NCBI RefSeq assembly: GCF_947507565.1
Contig: NC_089185.1
Location: 2,728,001-2,792,000, forward strand
DNA: 64,000 nt
DNA from: Oscarella lobularis
Lineage: Eukaryota; Porifera; Homoscleromorpha; Homosclerophorida; Oscarellidae
Direction: 5' to 3'
The notes beneath the pieces are model-generated. The model was given only the letters and a program-made list of their open reading frames with translations, had not been told where the DNA came from and made no database searches. Made by a program: the position numbers and the translations under genes. Below are positions 1 to 10,561 of this stretch, piece by piece (the stretch's first letter is position 1; the number at the start of each line of letters is the position of its first letter).

Positions 1-2615
1 GGCAAAGCCTCCGTGGCGTCTTCTTTGAGATAGTTTTTGCCCTCTAAGATCGTAATGTTCACAGCCGACTCACCCTTTTCATACGACTTCAAGATTTCTT
101 TCACTTTCAAATTGAGTTTGTCGTGATCGAGAAGCACGTGCCACACGCGAATTATCTGCGAGTAGACGTGCTTCTGCTCGCCTGGGAGACTGAGTCGTGG
201 CGAGAAAGCGCAATTGACGTCCCAGATTAGTCGCACTGCTCCGGTGACGTTCGTTTCATAGAGCATTATGCCCCCTTGAACGCCTTGAATGGGACGACAG
301 AGTTTCGGACGAAACTCCCCATTTGCGAGCATATGCAGTTTTGAGACGACCTGATCGACGACGTGCCGATCACTTTTGGGTTTCTTGAGGAATTTCCACA
401 CGTCCATAGTGCATCTCACCTCCCACGGCGTCTTTAGAGGAGAATAGGTTTTTGGTAATAAAGGAGTGCGCACTTTTTCTATCTCGGACGTCTCTGGAAC
501 GTCAACCTCATCCTCTTGAACTGAATCTGGGACTGGAGTAGTAGAGTTTGTTATATCAACAGGAGCATTCGTAGTCGAACTCTGTCGTCTCACCTCCTTG
601 GAAATCAGCTGAGCGTCCTTTGACTTTTTCAAAAGTTGTTGAGTGTAGTCTTTTTGTGGGAGCGCGGATATTGCCTTTTGCAGCTCCTCCCTGATGTCTA
701 CTTGCTGCATGTTAATCCTATGAGGTTTCCCTCTTTGTTGCGTTCTGGAACTTTCTTGCTCCTCTGGGACTCTTTCAGAATCGCTCTCTTTTTCGCCTTC
801 GGACTCTTCACTGCTGCTGCCGCTACTCGCTGTTTCTTTATTGGCTGCGGCAGCAGACTCAGAAACAGATACCGAATTCGAAGCTTTAGGCTTCAAAGTC
901 TTTTTCTTCTTGCTCTGTTGCTTCTTCTTTTTGAGTTTCTTCTTCTTCTTTGCCGCTGATTTTGCTGCCGATGTATGAGGCTTCTTTACGTCCGGTGGCC
1001 GCTCAACCTTTAAGGTTGCATCTGATTTTGTTGCCGTTGGATGCGTTCTCTTTATGTCCGGACGCTCAACCTTTGGGGCAGCGGCTGTGCGCCTTTGAGT
1101 TTGAGGATGTACCGGAGCCACATCGGGACGGGTACGCTGATGAGCTTGATAACGGCTGCGAGTAGGAGTATCACCATAATAGGTGCTTGGAGAATAAGAA
1201 GCTCCAGGTGAATAATAATAACTTTCGGCAGTACCTAGCGTTGGGGCATAAGTGAAAGGTTCGTAGGGAGGTTGGTATGCAGGTTGGTAGGCGGGTGATC
1301 CATGTGAATAAAGAGGCTCGTCCATGGCATAAGTTTGAGCGAAATAAGGCGAGGTGGAGTAAGAGTGCGATGGAATAGACGATGCACTAGGATAGTGCAT
1401 AGATTGGACGTTTGAAGAAAGAAATTCTTGCGCTTTGTGTAGTACCTGAACACGCCAGTCATCTGGATACCAGTCCTTGCTGTAAAGCCATTCGATAGCG
1501 GAAATCCCTTCCTTATTGGGTTCATCTGGTCTGTATCCCTTTAAAAGCAATTTGACCATCACCGTTTCTCGCGTTTTGGAGAAAGTGTAGTCATTCATGC
1601 AGATCAGATGAAGGGGCGAATAGCCGTTTCTGCTCACAGGCAGCTCCCCTTTCACTTGCTTCAAAATGTAATCGAGGAGACGCGTGCTTCCATCTAAATC
1701 AAGTCACTCTGTCTTATTTATCAAAAAATTCAAAGATCGCCTTACCGTCTTCCAATGTCCAAAGAGTTACCGCGTTTAGGACACAGTCGTCCTCCGGCAA
1801 ACAGAGACATTGACTAAGGGCTCCCATACGCAGTAGCTCAACCGCAGCGCTTTGTTTACCAAATTCTTTTGCAACGACAAGTGGCAACTTGCCTCCTCTG
1901 CAAGGAGCGTTTGGATTAAAATTGATCTGCTGCAGAAACTCAAAAAACGGGCCAAGAGAATCATCGTCTTTCTCTTTAGCAATGACGTCATCAACTGGAA
2001 CAAGATCCAATATGAGACTCTTGTAATCTTGACAAGAAGACGATTTGACGATAGTGCACAGCTTTTTCCAAGAGCGTCGAGCAATAAGCTGACGAAACGG
2101 CGTCACCAGAGCCTTCTCGCCCTTTTTCACAGCTGGATCATCTTCTGAAGATCGTCGAGCATCGTTAATGACTCCAAGTAAACATAGAATGATGTTCTCA
2201 TCTGGTAAGCTTGATCTACTCAGACCTTCACAGAATGCCTGAATAGACTCGGGAAACTTCCGCAACAGGGCGTAAGCGCGGCCTCTTCGATGATAACTCT
2301 AAACAATTAGCATCCATATTTCAGAAATTTCAAGAGGAGTGTTAGTGTACTTCCAAATACCTTTACAAACGATGCATCTAGCTTAATTGCTTTATCAGCA
2401 TCGTCCAAGGCCTTCTTTGCATTTTCTTCAATCGATTCTCCTTCGTCTGCCAAACGCAAGTAGGCCATCGCCCTGTTGCTGAATACCTTGTGCTGATCCG
2501 AAGCGTTGCGAGAAAGCGCTTTAGTGTAATGTCCTATGGCCTCTCTATATTTGCACTCTTGAAAACATTGGTTTCCTGCGTTCTTTTCTGCGTCTCCTTC
2601 GTTAAAAGACATCAT
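1..2615 (-). CDS. TRANK1-like TPR and ankyrin repeat protein, 5' part (3 exons in window)
   Basis: Minus-strand gene running off the left edge. Exon 1 is 2361-2615 (start at 2615, with a second ATG at 2612), exon 2 is 1746-2298, and exon 3 runs from 1693 to the edge. Splice sites are GT-AG and keep frame. Exons 1-2 encode TPR helices (FNEGDAEKNAGNQCF, then KSYHRRGRAYALLRKFPES). Exons 2-3 encode ankyrin-like units (GYSPLHLICMNDYTF). A long Tyr/Pro/Ser-rich linker, a Lys-rich tract (about 890-960) and an acidic Ser-rich tract follow. The last visible part (about 30-420) contains VWKFLKKPKSDRHVVDQVV and IRVWHVLLDHDKLNLKVKE, which resemble the segment ahead of the helicase-like domain in TRANK1 (lupus brain antigen 1). 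The helicase part would lie left of the window. The family is large and poorly characterised; the assignment rests on domain order and remembered similarity. Confidence 0.8.
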
Positions 2616-3380
2616 TTCTAAAAATAGAAAGGACCTCGTGACCACCTCCCTTACTCAGCCAGGTACTGTGAGTAAATAGCCTTGGAACGCTTTAGCAGAG
2701 TGCAATGTGAGGAAAATATTGAGTGCTCGTAGCTGTAAGCAGATCGATAGTTTAGACGATCCCGGAAAATTTATTAGTTTTCTCAATTTTAGCACTTTTC
2801 GCCTTAATTTTAGTACTGTCTGTAGGTAGATAAAATTCTAAATTTTTACTGAACCAAATGACTCCTTTAGGAGTGCATTAGTACACCAAAGGAAATCGAG
2901 TGGCGGTACGACGCCACAGTCTACCTTCTCGTGCGTCAAGACGCTGAGGTCGGAGATATGGCGTGGTCGACAAGTGATCGAGGCAGTCGAGGCTGCAAGA
3001 ACTGGCTTCCCTGGAGCCAAAGGCAGAGATTCCGCAGAGATTCTGTAAAGATAGCGTACGCTAGCCGCAAGCTTGTGAGTTCTCGTTTCACCCGTTTCAC
3101 CGGAGACTAAGGCTTTCCTAACGCATTCCCTATTGTTGACGCACGTTACTGGCAAAAGAGGAAGTCTTTTACATGTCCACCATCCAAAAAGCTACGAGTT
3201 GCCAGTAGACAAGCTTCTGGATGTCTCCACCCTTCAAAGTTCTCACGTCGCGTCCCGATGTGAGGTATTATGTAGCCTTAGCATACCGTTTTGCCTAAGT
3301 ATGCCTGAAACAGATCCTTTTTACACGCACAGTTCCCATCTAAAGAATTCGACGTATAAGTAAGACTCGTTTTTCATATG
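2616..3380. other. Intergenic; right part duplicated beside CLP2
   Basis: No convincing gene. Bases about 3160-3300 match about 5165-5285, so this is the 3' flank of CLP1, duplicated with CLP2. An open frame at 2838-3155 on the minus strand has no recognisable domain and no paralogue support. Confidence 0.5.
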
Positions 3381-3397
3381 GAGAGTTTTTATTTGCA

Positions 3398-3440
3398 AGC
3401 AGCAGCGACAACAACAGCAACAACAATAACAACAATAACT

Positions 3441-3488
<48 letters not shown>

Positions 3489-3510
3489 GCAACAACAGCA
3501 GCTAAAATCA
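3398..3510. repeat. (CAA)n microsatellite in the CLP1 3' UTR
   Basis: About 25 near-perfect CAA/ACA units, which read as GTT on the CLP1 transcript strand, about 95 bases beyond the CLP1 stop. An AATAAA poly(A) signal on the minus strand sits just past it (about 3386-3392). Equivalent GTT-rich tracts follow CLP2-CLP7. Long Thr or Cys runs in open frames here are repeat artefacts. Confidence 0.9.
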
Positions 3511-3605
3511 AAAACAAAAGAACAACACAGAAGACACTGTTGCACAAACTCTTCATCTCTCAGCCGTGAGTCTGAGGTCAGTCTTCATGATATCCCACGT
3601 CAGCA

Positions 3606-4415
3606 CTACGTCTCTTTCTGAAATCTCAATTCAACGAAGTCGATGATGTACTTCTCTGGCGGGTCATTACGGTAAATATCTACGTAGACTCCCTTCCATG
3701 GTTTCAGCGCCTTGGAGTATTGATGGGTAGCAAGTACATTAATGTTAGAGACGGTTTTTAGGATTCCAACTGCTTTAGCCCCACCGCCAAATTTTACCTG
3801 CACTGTATGCAGGGGAGAATAGTAGTTTACCGGCCACGTACTCTTATACGTAGTAATAGTTGGATTTAATATTTGTTTATTGAGTCCTTCAGACGCCCAC
3901 GTATACGTCGGCGAATTTGACTGATCGGCAATTTCATAACCGACGGCAAATTCGTCGTCGGTCACGGTGACGGAGAGATCCATGTCCGTATTCGGAGACA
4001 CGGGATTTCGATGGGCAATCGTTGCTGTTACAACGTATTGATCGGAGTTCATCAAAACGTCAGGCTCCACTAGGGTTATCCTCATCAATCGACTGTAGGT
4101 CGTGTTGCCTGTACCAAAAGAAATCGACGCGCCAGCGGAAAGACTTTCGTATAAGCGAATTCTTTTGCCATATCTCTCGTTCTTGACGTCCTGGCGACTT
4201 ATTAGCATGTAGACGCTGCTGTCGTCTTTCATTTCTTGCATAATACCATCTCCGGGCGGACCTGGAGGTCCTGGACGTCCAGAAGCTCCGTCTTTTCCGT
4301 CTCTTCCATCTGCACCGGTAGGGCAAAGATCATTAGGTTTGCTCTGAGTCTGAGCGTTGCAAGACACTGCAACTACGGCTAGGATAGCCAAATAAGCGAA
4401 ACCGTGATGTGTCAT
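3606..4415 (-). CDS. Short secreted collagen-like protein (CLP1)
   Basis: 269 residues, single exon. The start was chosen at 4415 because all eight paralogues begin with a signal peptide at this point (MTHHGFAYLAILAVVAVSC). Order: signal peptide about 1-22; Cys31; eight Gly-X-Y triplets at 34-57; then a C-terminal domain of about 205 residues, strand-rich in appearance, shared by the whole family. Landmarks in that domain are [52 protein letters not shown] and IIDFVEL near the end. The layout recalls C1q/TNF-type short-chain collagens, but I do not recognise the C-terminal domain as C1q, fibrinogen or C-type lectin. Such proteins usually trimerise through the helix; that is inference here. 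A TATA-like stretch (about 4463-4470) lies upstream. Closest relative is CLP2, from a recent tandem duplication of about 1.8 kb. Confidence 0.88.
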   Translation of the reverse strand: MTHHGFAYLAILAVVAVSCNAQTQSKPNDLCPTGADGRDGKDGASGRPGPPGPPGDGIMQEMKDDSSVYMLISRQDVKNERYGKRIRLYESLSAGASISFGTGNTTYSRLMRITLVEPDVLMNSDQYVVTATIAHRNPVSPNTDMDLSVTVTDDEFAVGYEIADQSNSPTYTWASEGLNKQILNPTITTYKSTWPVNYYSPLHTVQVKFGGGAKAVGILKTVSNINVLATHQYSKALKPWKGVYVDIYRNDPPEKYIIDFVELRFQKET

Positions 4416-4734
4416 TGCGTCCGGCGCGGCGGAGTGATTTATGAAACTGGGTAGCTCACTCGTGTATATATGGAGCTGCAAAACCGGATATCGAGAACAA
4501 CGTCCTTGTGATTTGAACTTTCAAAACTTTCTCTATAGTCGATTGCGTCGACGTCCGTGTACATGATCTTCCTGCAAGACAATACACGTACTGTGTCAAC
4601 ATCATCCTTGTGTTTTGAATTTCTCGAATGAACTTCTTTGATCTTTCCACAAGACAAGCAGTCTATTGTTCTAACTTCCGCAAAGTTGTTTGAACTGTCA
4701 ATCGGTACCAGCAAATGAAGGGTAAAGAAGATTT

Positions 4735-4870
4735 TCTTTTTCTTGAGCACTTGAAAGTCGTCAAGTTGAACTCTGCTCTCTCCCTGATGGCCGGAAGGTC
4801 CTTGCTTTCCGGGAGCACAAGGGATTCCAAAACAATAGGTACGTAGCCGTGGGCTTATCGCGAGACACCG
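4735..4870 (-). pseudogene. Collagen-like remnant upstream of CLP1
   Basis: On the minus strand this reads FGIPCAPGKQGPSGHQGES, six Gly-X-Y-like triplets, with no start, signal peptide or C-terminal domain attached. A related stretch lies at 6540-6640 upstream of CLP2, so the remnant predates the CLP1/CLP2 duplication. It could be an old collagen gene fragment or an unused upstream exon. Confidence 0.45.
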
Positions 4871-5300
4871 CGGTGTCTTGAGAGAGTGACAATTAAGAAC
4901 GCAGCTACTGTACAACGGTTAGATACGTCGTCGCGTTGCTCGAATCTAGGTATCTCGTGTCCGGATTGATCGATACATCTCAGCTTAGTTACATCTCAGC
5001 TTAGCAGGAGGCCGTTCAAAAAGCGGCGCAGAGTCTGAAAAAGGCAGTGCCGCGGCCAGGAGGAGGGGGAGCCAGGGGAGCCTCGATCCGAGGGGAGGAG
5101 AGAGCCAGAAGGGCATGTAGCTCTCTGTACGCCGTAAGCCGCTATTGCGGCGCGTTTTTGTATGTCCGCCATCTGAAAAGGCTCCGAGTTGGCAGATAGT
5201 TTATAGCTTCTGGATATCCCCACCCTTCAACTTATAAGTTCTCGCGTCTCGTCTAGTTTTGATGAATCGGTGGCATACCGTTTCACCACAGGGTTTCGCA
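4871..5300. other. Intergenic spacer between CLP1 and CLP2
   Basis: No gene. It holds the promoter-distal flank of CLP1 and, from about 5165, sequence duplicated at 3160-3300. Confidence 0.5.
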
Positions 5301-5440
5301 ACGTTTGTCATATAGAGAGTTTTTATTTCCAAGTAGAGCGGCAACAAAAAACAACAACAACAAGAAACAGAACAAAAACAGAAACAGAAACAAACGAACG
5401 CACTGTTGCACAAAGCATCGTCTCTGAGCACTAAGTGAGT

Positions 5441-6256
5441 CTAGTAGGTCTCTTTCTCAAGTATCAATGCAATGAAGTCGATGATGTACTTCTCCGCCGG
5501 GTCGTTACGATAAACATCAACGTAGACTCCTTTCGATGGTTTCAACGTCTTAGAATATTGATGGGAAGCAAGCGTATTCACGTTAGAGACGGTTTTCAAA
5601 ATTCCAAATGCTTTAGCCCCACCGCCAAATTTTACCTGCACCGTATGCAGGGGAGAATAGTAGTTTACCGGCCACGTACTCTTATACGCAGTAATAGTTG
5701 GATTTAATATTTGTTTATTGAGTCCTTCAGACGCCCACGTATATGTCGGCGAATTCGACTGATCGGCAATTTCATAGCCGACGGCAGATTGGTCGTCGGT
5801 CACGGTGATGGAGAGATCCATGTCCGTACTCGGAGACACGGGATTTCGATGGGCAATCGTTGCTGTTACAACGTACTGATCGGCGTTGTCCAGAACGTCA
5901 GGTTCCACTAGGGTTATCCTCATCAATCGACTGTAGGTCGTGCTGCCTGCATCAAAAGAAATCGACGTGCCAGCGGAAAGACTTTCATACAAGCGGACTC
6001 TATTGCTAGATTTCTCGTTCTTGACGTCCTGACGAGTTATCAGCATGTAGATGCTGCTGTTTCCCGTTTTTCGTTGCACAAAACCCTTTCCGGGGGGACC
6101 TGGAGGTCCTGGAGGTCCTGGCTGTCCGTCTCGTCCGTCTCTCCCATCTCGACCGGCACGGCAAATATCAGTAGGTTCACTTTGACCGTTGCCAGACACG
6201 GCCAGAGCTCTGGCTACGGCTAGGATCGCCAAATAAACAAAAACGTGATGCGTCAT
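5441..6256 (-). CDS. Short secreted collagen-like protein (CLP2)
   Basis: 271 residues, start at 6256 by alignment to CLP1 (MTHHVFVYLAILAVARALAV). Cys32, then eight Gly-X-Y triplets at 35-58, then the shared C-terminal domain. It is the nearest paralogue of CLP1: the two are almost identical from the middle of the C-terminal domain through the 3' flank, and differ most in the helix and just after it. A TATA-like box (about 6311-6320, reading CTATATATA on the minus strand) lies about 55 bases upstream. A GTT-rich tract follows the stop (5340-5400). The frame is open further upstream, but that stretch lacks a signal peptide and contains the promoter, so the long start is rejected. Confidence 0.87.
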   Translation of the reverse strand: MTHHVFVYLAILAVARALAVSGNGQSEPTDICRAGRDGRDGRDGQPGPPGPPGPPGKGFVQRKTGNSSIYMLITRQDVKNEKSSNRVRLYESLSAGTSISFDAGSTTYSRLMRITLVEPDVLDNADQYVVTATIAHRNPVSPSTDMDLSITVTDDQSAVGYEIADQSNSPTYTWASEGLNKQILNPTITAYKSTWPVNYYSPLHTVQVKFGGGAKAFGILKTVSNVNTLASHQYSKTLKPSKGVYVDVYRNDPAEKYIIDFIALILEKETY

Positions 6257-6534
6257 TGCGTCCGGCGGCGGAGAGTGGTTTATGAAACTGACTAGTTGAT
6301 GTGTGTATCTAGATATATATAGAGCAAAACAGGATATGGACAACGTCCTTGTGATTTGAACTTCTGAAACTTTCTGCGATGATCTTCCTGCAAGACAATA
6401 CTGTGCCAACGTCATCCTTGTGCTCGGATTTTCTCGAATGAACTTCTTGAACTTTCCACAAGACAAGCAGTCTATTTTGCTAACTTCCGCAGTGTTACTT
6501 TGAGCAAATGAAGGGTAAAGGACGATTCGTCTTT

Positions 6535-6690
6535 TTCTTGAGCACCTGAAGGTCCTCAAGTTGAACTCTGCGTTTACCTAGATGACCAGAAGGCTCTTGC
6601 TTTCTGGGAGCACCAAGGGTTCCAAAACAATAGGAGGCCGTAGCCGTGGGCTTATAATTATCGCGAACACCGCAGCGGTTGAGAGATAGA
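6535..6690 (-). pseudogene. Collagen-like remnant upstream of CLP2
   Basis: Duplicate of the remnant at 4735-4870, more decayed: the triplets read GAPRKQEPSGHLGKR. It supports one duplication event covering CLP1/CLP2 and about 0.4 kb upstream. Confidence 0.45.
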
Positions 6691-6794
6691 CCCGGACACC
6701 GGAAGTGGCCCACGGCCCGCAGAGGGGAGGGGAGGGGAGGGGAGGAGAAATTGGAAGTGCCGGTGTAATCACGGATCGTGGTGTAATTGCGGCC

Positions 6795-7060
6795 TGATGG
6801 TCTGCGCCTCCAAGTCGACTCGGCAGCGCCAGGAGCAAGCTATATTTGCGTCGAGAGATAATTAAACGGCACTACGGCTGCAATTTGTAAGATGCTTCGA
6901 TCATCCTGTCAGAGTTCAGAGTCGAAATAGCCTTGTGCCGGACCTTCAGCTACTAGGTAGTAGGTTCGCGAGGCATGCAGGTCCATCAGGCTCTTTCTGG
7001 ATGGACCACGCCTTTGGCACCTTGTGTGTGCTGCCATCTCACGGACAGCTAGGGGCAATG
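6795..7060. repeat. Dispersed block shared with 9876-9935 and 13880-14160
   Basis: Bases 6797-6905 match 13880-13985 closely. Bases 6930-7055 match 14035-14155 and, in part, 9876-9935 (shared core TGGATGGACCACGCCTTTGG). The third copy begins exactly where the broken ABC copy ends. No terminal repeats or open frame are evident. It could be an unclassified repeat or a conserved piece of CLP flanking DNA. Confidence 0.6.
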
Positions 7061-7276
7061 GAGAATAGCGATCTCAATAGAGAGTTTTTCTTTGCAAGCA
7101 GCAGTAGCAGAAACAACAACAACAGCAACAATAACAACAAAAACAAATCAACACAAACAACAACGAAAAAGACAAAGACAAAAATAAAAGCGAAACAAAA
7201 ACGAAAAACAACACACTGCCACACAAAGCTTCGTCTCTCAGCAGTAAGTCTGAGGTCAGTCTGCAGGATCACGTCA

Positions 7277-8074
7277 CTAGGTCTCTTTCTCAAGTCTCAC
7301 TTCAATTAAGTCAATGATGAATCGTTCTGCCGCGTGATTGCGGTAGATATCTACATAAACTCCATTGGCTGGTTTCAACACTTTCGAATATTGATGGGGA
7401 GCAACTCTATTTACGCCAGAGACGGTTTTTCCTATTCCAAATGCACCAACACCACCGCCAAATTTCACTTGCACTGTATGTAGAGGAGAATAGTTGTTTT
7501 GCTCATCACTCTGAAACGTAGTAGTAGATGGATTTAAAATCTGTTCACTGAGCCCTTCAGACGCCCACATATATGTCGGCGAATTCGCCTGATCAGCAAT
7601 TTCATAGCCTACGGTAGAGCTGTTGTCGGACACGGCGATGGTGAGATCCATGTCCGTAGTCACAGACACGGGATTTCGATGGGACACCGTCGCGGTAACA
7701 ACGTATCTAGCGGAGTCCTTCAGAACGTTAGGCTCCACTAAGGTTACCCTCATCAATCGATTGTAGGTCGTGCTGCCTGCGTCAAAAGAAATCGACGAAC
7801 CAGCTGAAAGACTTTCATACAAGCGAATTCTATTGCTATAGCTTATGTTCTTGACGTCATCGGGAGTTATCAGCAAGTGGAAGCTGCTGTCTCCTTTTTG
7901 TTTTCCCAGCAGAAAGGGGGATCCTGGAGGTCCAGGCAGTCCATCTCGTCCGTCTCTCCCATCTCGACCCGGCGGCCCAGCAGCACAGCCATTCGGCGGG
8001 ATCTGTGTCTGAGCTGACACAGTGGCTAGGATTGCCAAGCAACCAATAACTGTCGCGCAAACGGGATGATTCAT
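7277..8074 (-). CDS. Short secreted collagen-like protein (CLP3)
   Basis: 265 residues, start at 8074 (MNHPVCATVIGCLAILATVS). Cys30, then seven Gly-X-Y triplets at 33-53, the shortest helix in the family, followed by PFLLGKQKGDSS and the shared C-terminal domain ([55 protein letters not shown]). The signal peptide resembles CLP5-CLP7 while the C-terminal domain resembles CLP1/CLP2, so it is intermediate. The RUNX/ETS module lies at 8175-8196 and a TATA-like box at about 8135-8141. A CAA-rich tract (GTT on the transcript) at 7100-7220 occupies the 3' UTR. Confidence 0.87.
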   Translation of the reverse strand: MNHPVCATVIGCLAILATVSAQTQIPPNGCAAGPPGRDGRDGRDGLPGPPGSPFLLGKQKGDSSFHLLITPDDVKNISYSNRIRLYESLSAGSSISFDAGSTTYNRLMRVTLVEPNVLKDSARYVVTATVSHRNPVSVTTDMDLTIAVSDNSSTVGYEIADQANSPTYMWASEGLSEQILNPSTTTFQSDEQNNYSPLHTVQVKFGGGVGAFGIGKTVSGVNRVAPHQYSKVLKPANGVYVDIYRNHAAERFIIDLIEVRLEKET

Positions 8075-9295
8075 TGCGTCCAGCGGAGTGATGCTTGAAA
8101 CTGATTCAGATAGTAGCTCATATACGTGCATATATAGGAGTGCAGCAGGAAGTTGATTACATCATACAATTTTCGTTAGCTTCCTCGTGGTTTGAACTTT
8201 CTGCGGGAGAAGGCCGCTTATCTTTCTGAACTTTATGCAAAACAGAAATTTCTACGTAAGCAACGAACAAAGGACAGCTTGTCTTCTAGGACTCTGAGGT
8301 TACAACAACCAAAGCAGGAGACTCGTAGATGAAAGCTAGAATAGTAACGCCAACACTTGTTAGTCAAAATTCAGACAGGAAAGACATGTGAATTGAGTGT
8401 TTAAAATGAACAGAGGCAAAATCACGCTTGGAGAAATGGGCTACTATATATGTAGGTCCGGGCCGGGGTCGAGACAGAGGTCAAAATGCGTAGGTGTTTC
8501 TTATACTCCTCTCCGCGTAAGCAACGTAGAAACAGGCCATAACAAACAACAAGATTAGGAAGCTAACAGGGAAGTGGTTCAAACCATATAACGTGTTATC
8601 GATATTATCGGTAATAAACAAACCACAAGGCTATAGCTATAGGAATGTCGAACAGCTAGAGATCCACTCCTCAGCGTTTAGCTTAGTTCTATTCATCGGA
8701 CGCGCTTATAACTAGGCGACCATATGCTTTTAGGTTGTTTGGATACCGAATGATCACTTCTGTGCTGCATAGCCACGTCAAGGTGAGACAGACCGTACGA
8801 GCCGGACTTCTAGCTAGGAGCTCCAACCATATAGCGCCCCACGTCGATATCCCCTCAGAGAGTAATTGGCATATGTACTCATTAGTACTGCGCAGAGAAC
8901 GTATGCAGAGGATTCATTGTAAAAAGAAGCGTAGCCTAATAAATAAATAAATGCCCTTCTCGCCTCCACTAAATGTGCTAATTGATCAATCGATTATCAG
9001 AGCTTCATGACGAGCAAACTCTTGTACATAGTCGCTGGCCAGCCCTCCCCCTCCGTTAATAACATGTCTACGGGGATAACGTTCTAAAAATCGCACAACT
9101 GCGCGAGATCGTCCCAAGCCAAGGTCGTCGCTCTTCCCGCGAGCTTTCAGAAGTGAGAACAAAGTCTAACTAACAATGGCTACTTAATCTCTGCTGGCAC
9201 CACCATAGATGCTGGAGATGGCACAGAGCCTGGCACGCGAGCCTAGGGAGGGCACAGCAACTCTGGGGCACAGAAGAATAGGCCGGAAAAAGACA
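8075..9295. other. Intergenic with CLP promoter sequence and an orphan promoter copy
   Basis: The left part is the CLP3 promoter. At about 8430-8600, on the plus strand, there is a second copy of the upstream module (AGGAAGCTAAC followed by GTGGTTCAAACC) resembling 13480-13610 and 17570-17670, with no CLP gene after it. This may be the remains of a lost copy. From about 8600 to 9295 I see nothing recognisable. Confidence 0.5.
8175..8196 (-). promoter_or_regulatory. RUNX/ETS composite site upstream of CLP3
   Basis: Reads TTCAAACCACGAGGAAGCTA on the minus strand, about 100 bases upstream of the CLP3 start. It is a RUNX core (AACCAC) abutting an ETS core (AGGAAG), conserved upstream of CLP4-CLP7. 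Here the RUNX core carries ACCACG rather than ACCACA. Confidence 0.5.
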
Positions 9296-9873
9296 GCGCA
9301 CGCTAGACGTCAATAAACGGAGTCTTGTGACTCGGTCTTACGAAACTACACTCGCAAAAACTGCGCTTTGCTCGCGTAATCGGCCCAGTGCTCTCCCGTC
9401 CGACCGTCTCCGAGCTTCCCGAGCTTATAGCAAAGTCTCGAAGAATGTCGCTTCGAAAAGACAAGCTCGACGACGCCTACAGATCGTACGACGACGCGCT
9501 GAACGCCTCAGGCGGCGGCGGCACTGCGACCGAACGGTCCGAAACGCGAAAAAAGACCAAGCAGGAGAACAAGAGCGTAAAGTCTCTCTTTTTCAACTGG
9601 TACGCGATCACTCCGTAGTGGAGCTCTGAGATACCGAAACTGCTATCCGCTTATCACATGATGATGAGTGATGGATGACTCGGCCTCAAATTATCACAAA
9701 TTAATTAATGAATCAATAACGTTAATTAGTTATTTTAGTTCCGCTACGCCGACGGCATCGACATTCTTCTCATCATCGTCGGCATCGTCGCACCCGTGGC
9801 AACGGGAATGGCCCTCCCCAGCATCTCGCTCGTCTTTGGCGATCTCTTGGATGGCTTCGTCTGCTTCGCGAGG
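9296..9873 (+). pseudogene. Broken copy of the ABC transporter 5' end
   Basis: Matches 17852-18430: the 5' flank, first exon (ATG at 9445, [20 protein letters not shown]), first intron and the start of exon 2 (tttag acceptor, then FRYADGID). Exon 1 has a short deletion after ETRKK that shifts the frame relative to the intact gene. The copy stops abruptly at about 9873, inside the codons for FVCFA, where the dispersed block begins. No nucleotide-binding domain is present. It is a by-product of duplicating the CLP pair that sits next to the ABC gene. Confidence 0.9.
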
Positions 9874-10431
9874 CTATTTCTGGATGGACCACGCCTTTGG
9901 CACCTTGTGTTGTGCTGCCATCTCACGGACAGTGAGTGTCGTTGGGAGTCTTTGCCCAGTGTATTCTGATTGACGACGTTTGCTGAGAGATGTTGTTGGG
10001 TCCGAATGATGTTTTACGGGGCCTGACTAGCGGCTGTCGGTGCGCAAATCTACGCAGCCGGACCCGTCTTCTACTACTACCGTCTTCTACGGGACTAAAT
10101 TGAAAACCCGAGACTCAGCCAAATCTTAACGTTGTGGATATCCACGGGGAGGAGTAGGAAACGCCCACACAGTGTGACGTCTTCCTTGACTCCTAGTAGT
10201 GAGTAGATACCTAGTGAGTAGATACCCGATTTAGACGTTTTCCTGAGGGTGATTTGGCCCGCTTATTTCAAACTTTAGATTGACGTTTCCTTCCTGTTTT
10301 TGATTCTGACTAACACGGCACGAACAGCGTGTACTGTCATCTGCCTCACGATCGTCATTAGATTTTACGTAAGCAATGAACAATAGACTGCTTGTCTTCA
10401 GGGATTCTAAGATTTGCATAGCGGCAGGATG
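9874..10431. repeat. Duplicated CLP4 upstream region (matches about 14085-14660)
   Basis: No gene. The stretch aligns with 14085-14660 upstream of CLP6 with small indels, so it belongs to the duplicated block carrying a plus-strand CLP and a minus-strand CLP. Confidence 0.75.
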
Positions 10432-10453
10432 TTCAAACCACAAGGAAGGTAAC
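10412..10453 (+). promoter_or_regulatory. Octamer-like and RUNX/ETS sites upstream of CLP4
   Basis: 10412-10419 is ATTTGCAT, a perfect POU octamer. 10432-10453 contains AAACCACAAGGAAGGTAAC, a RUNX core (AACCACA) next to an ETS core (AGGAAG). The pair sits about 110-150 bases ahead of the CLP4 start. A TATA-like GTATAAGAG lies at about 10511-10519. Confidence 0.55.
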
Positions 10454-10561
10454 GTGGCTCCGATGCTTCCTGCCACACTCCTACGCGTATCTATCTATAC
10501 ACACACGTACGTATAAGAGCTACTACTTGATTTAGCTTCACAAATCACTTCGCTGCATCCA

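Noticed and set aside
2838-3155. 105-residue open frame on the minus strand
   Set aside because: No domain and no paralogue although the neighbouring flank is duplicated; not supported as a gene.
3321-3569. Open frames of poly-Cys or poly-Thr
   Set aside because: Pure translation of the CAA/GTT microsatellite.
5441-6559. Longer CLP2 product starting about 100 residues upstream
   Set aside because: The added part has no signal peptide, covers the TATA-like box and is not shared by the other CLPs; start set at 6256.
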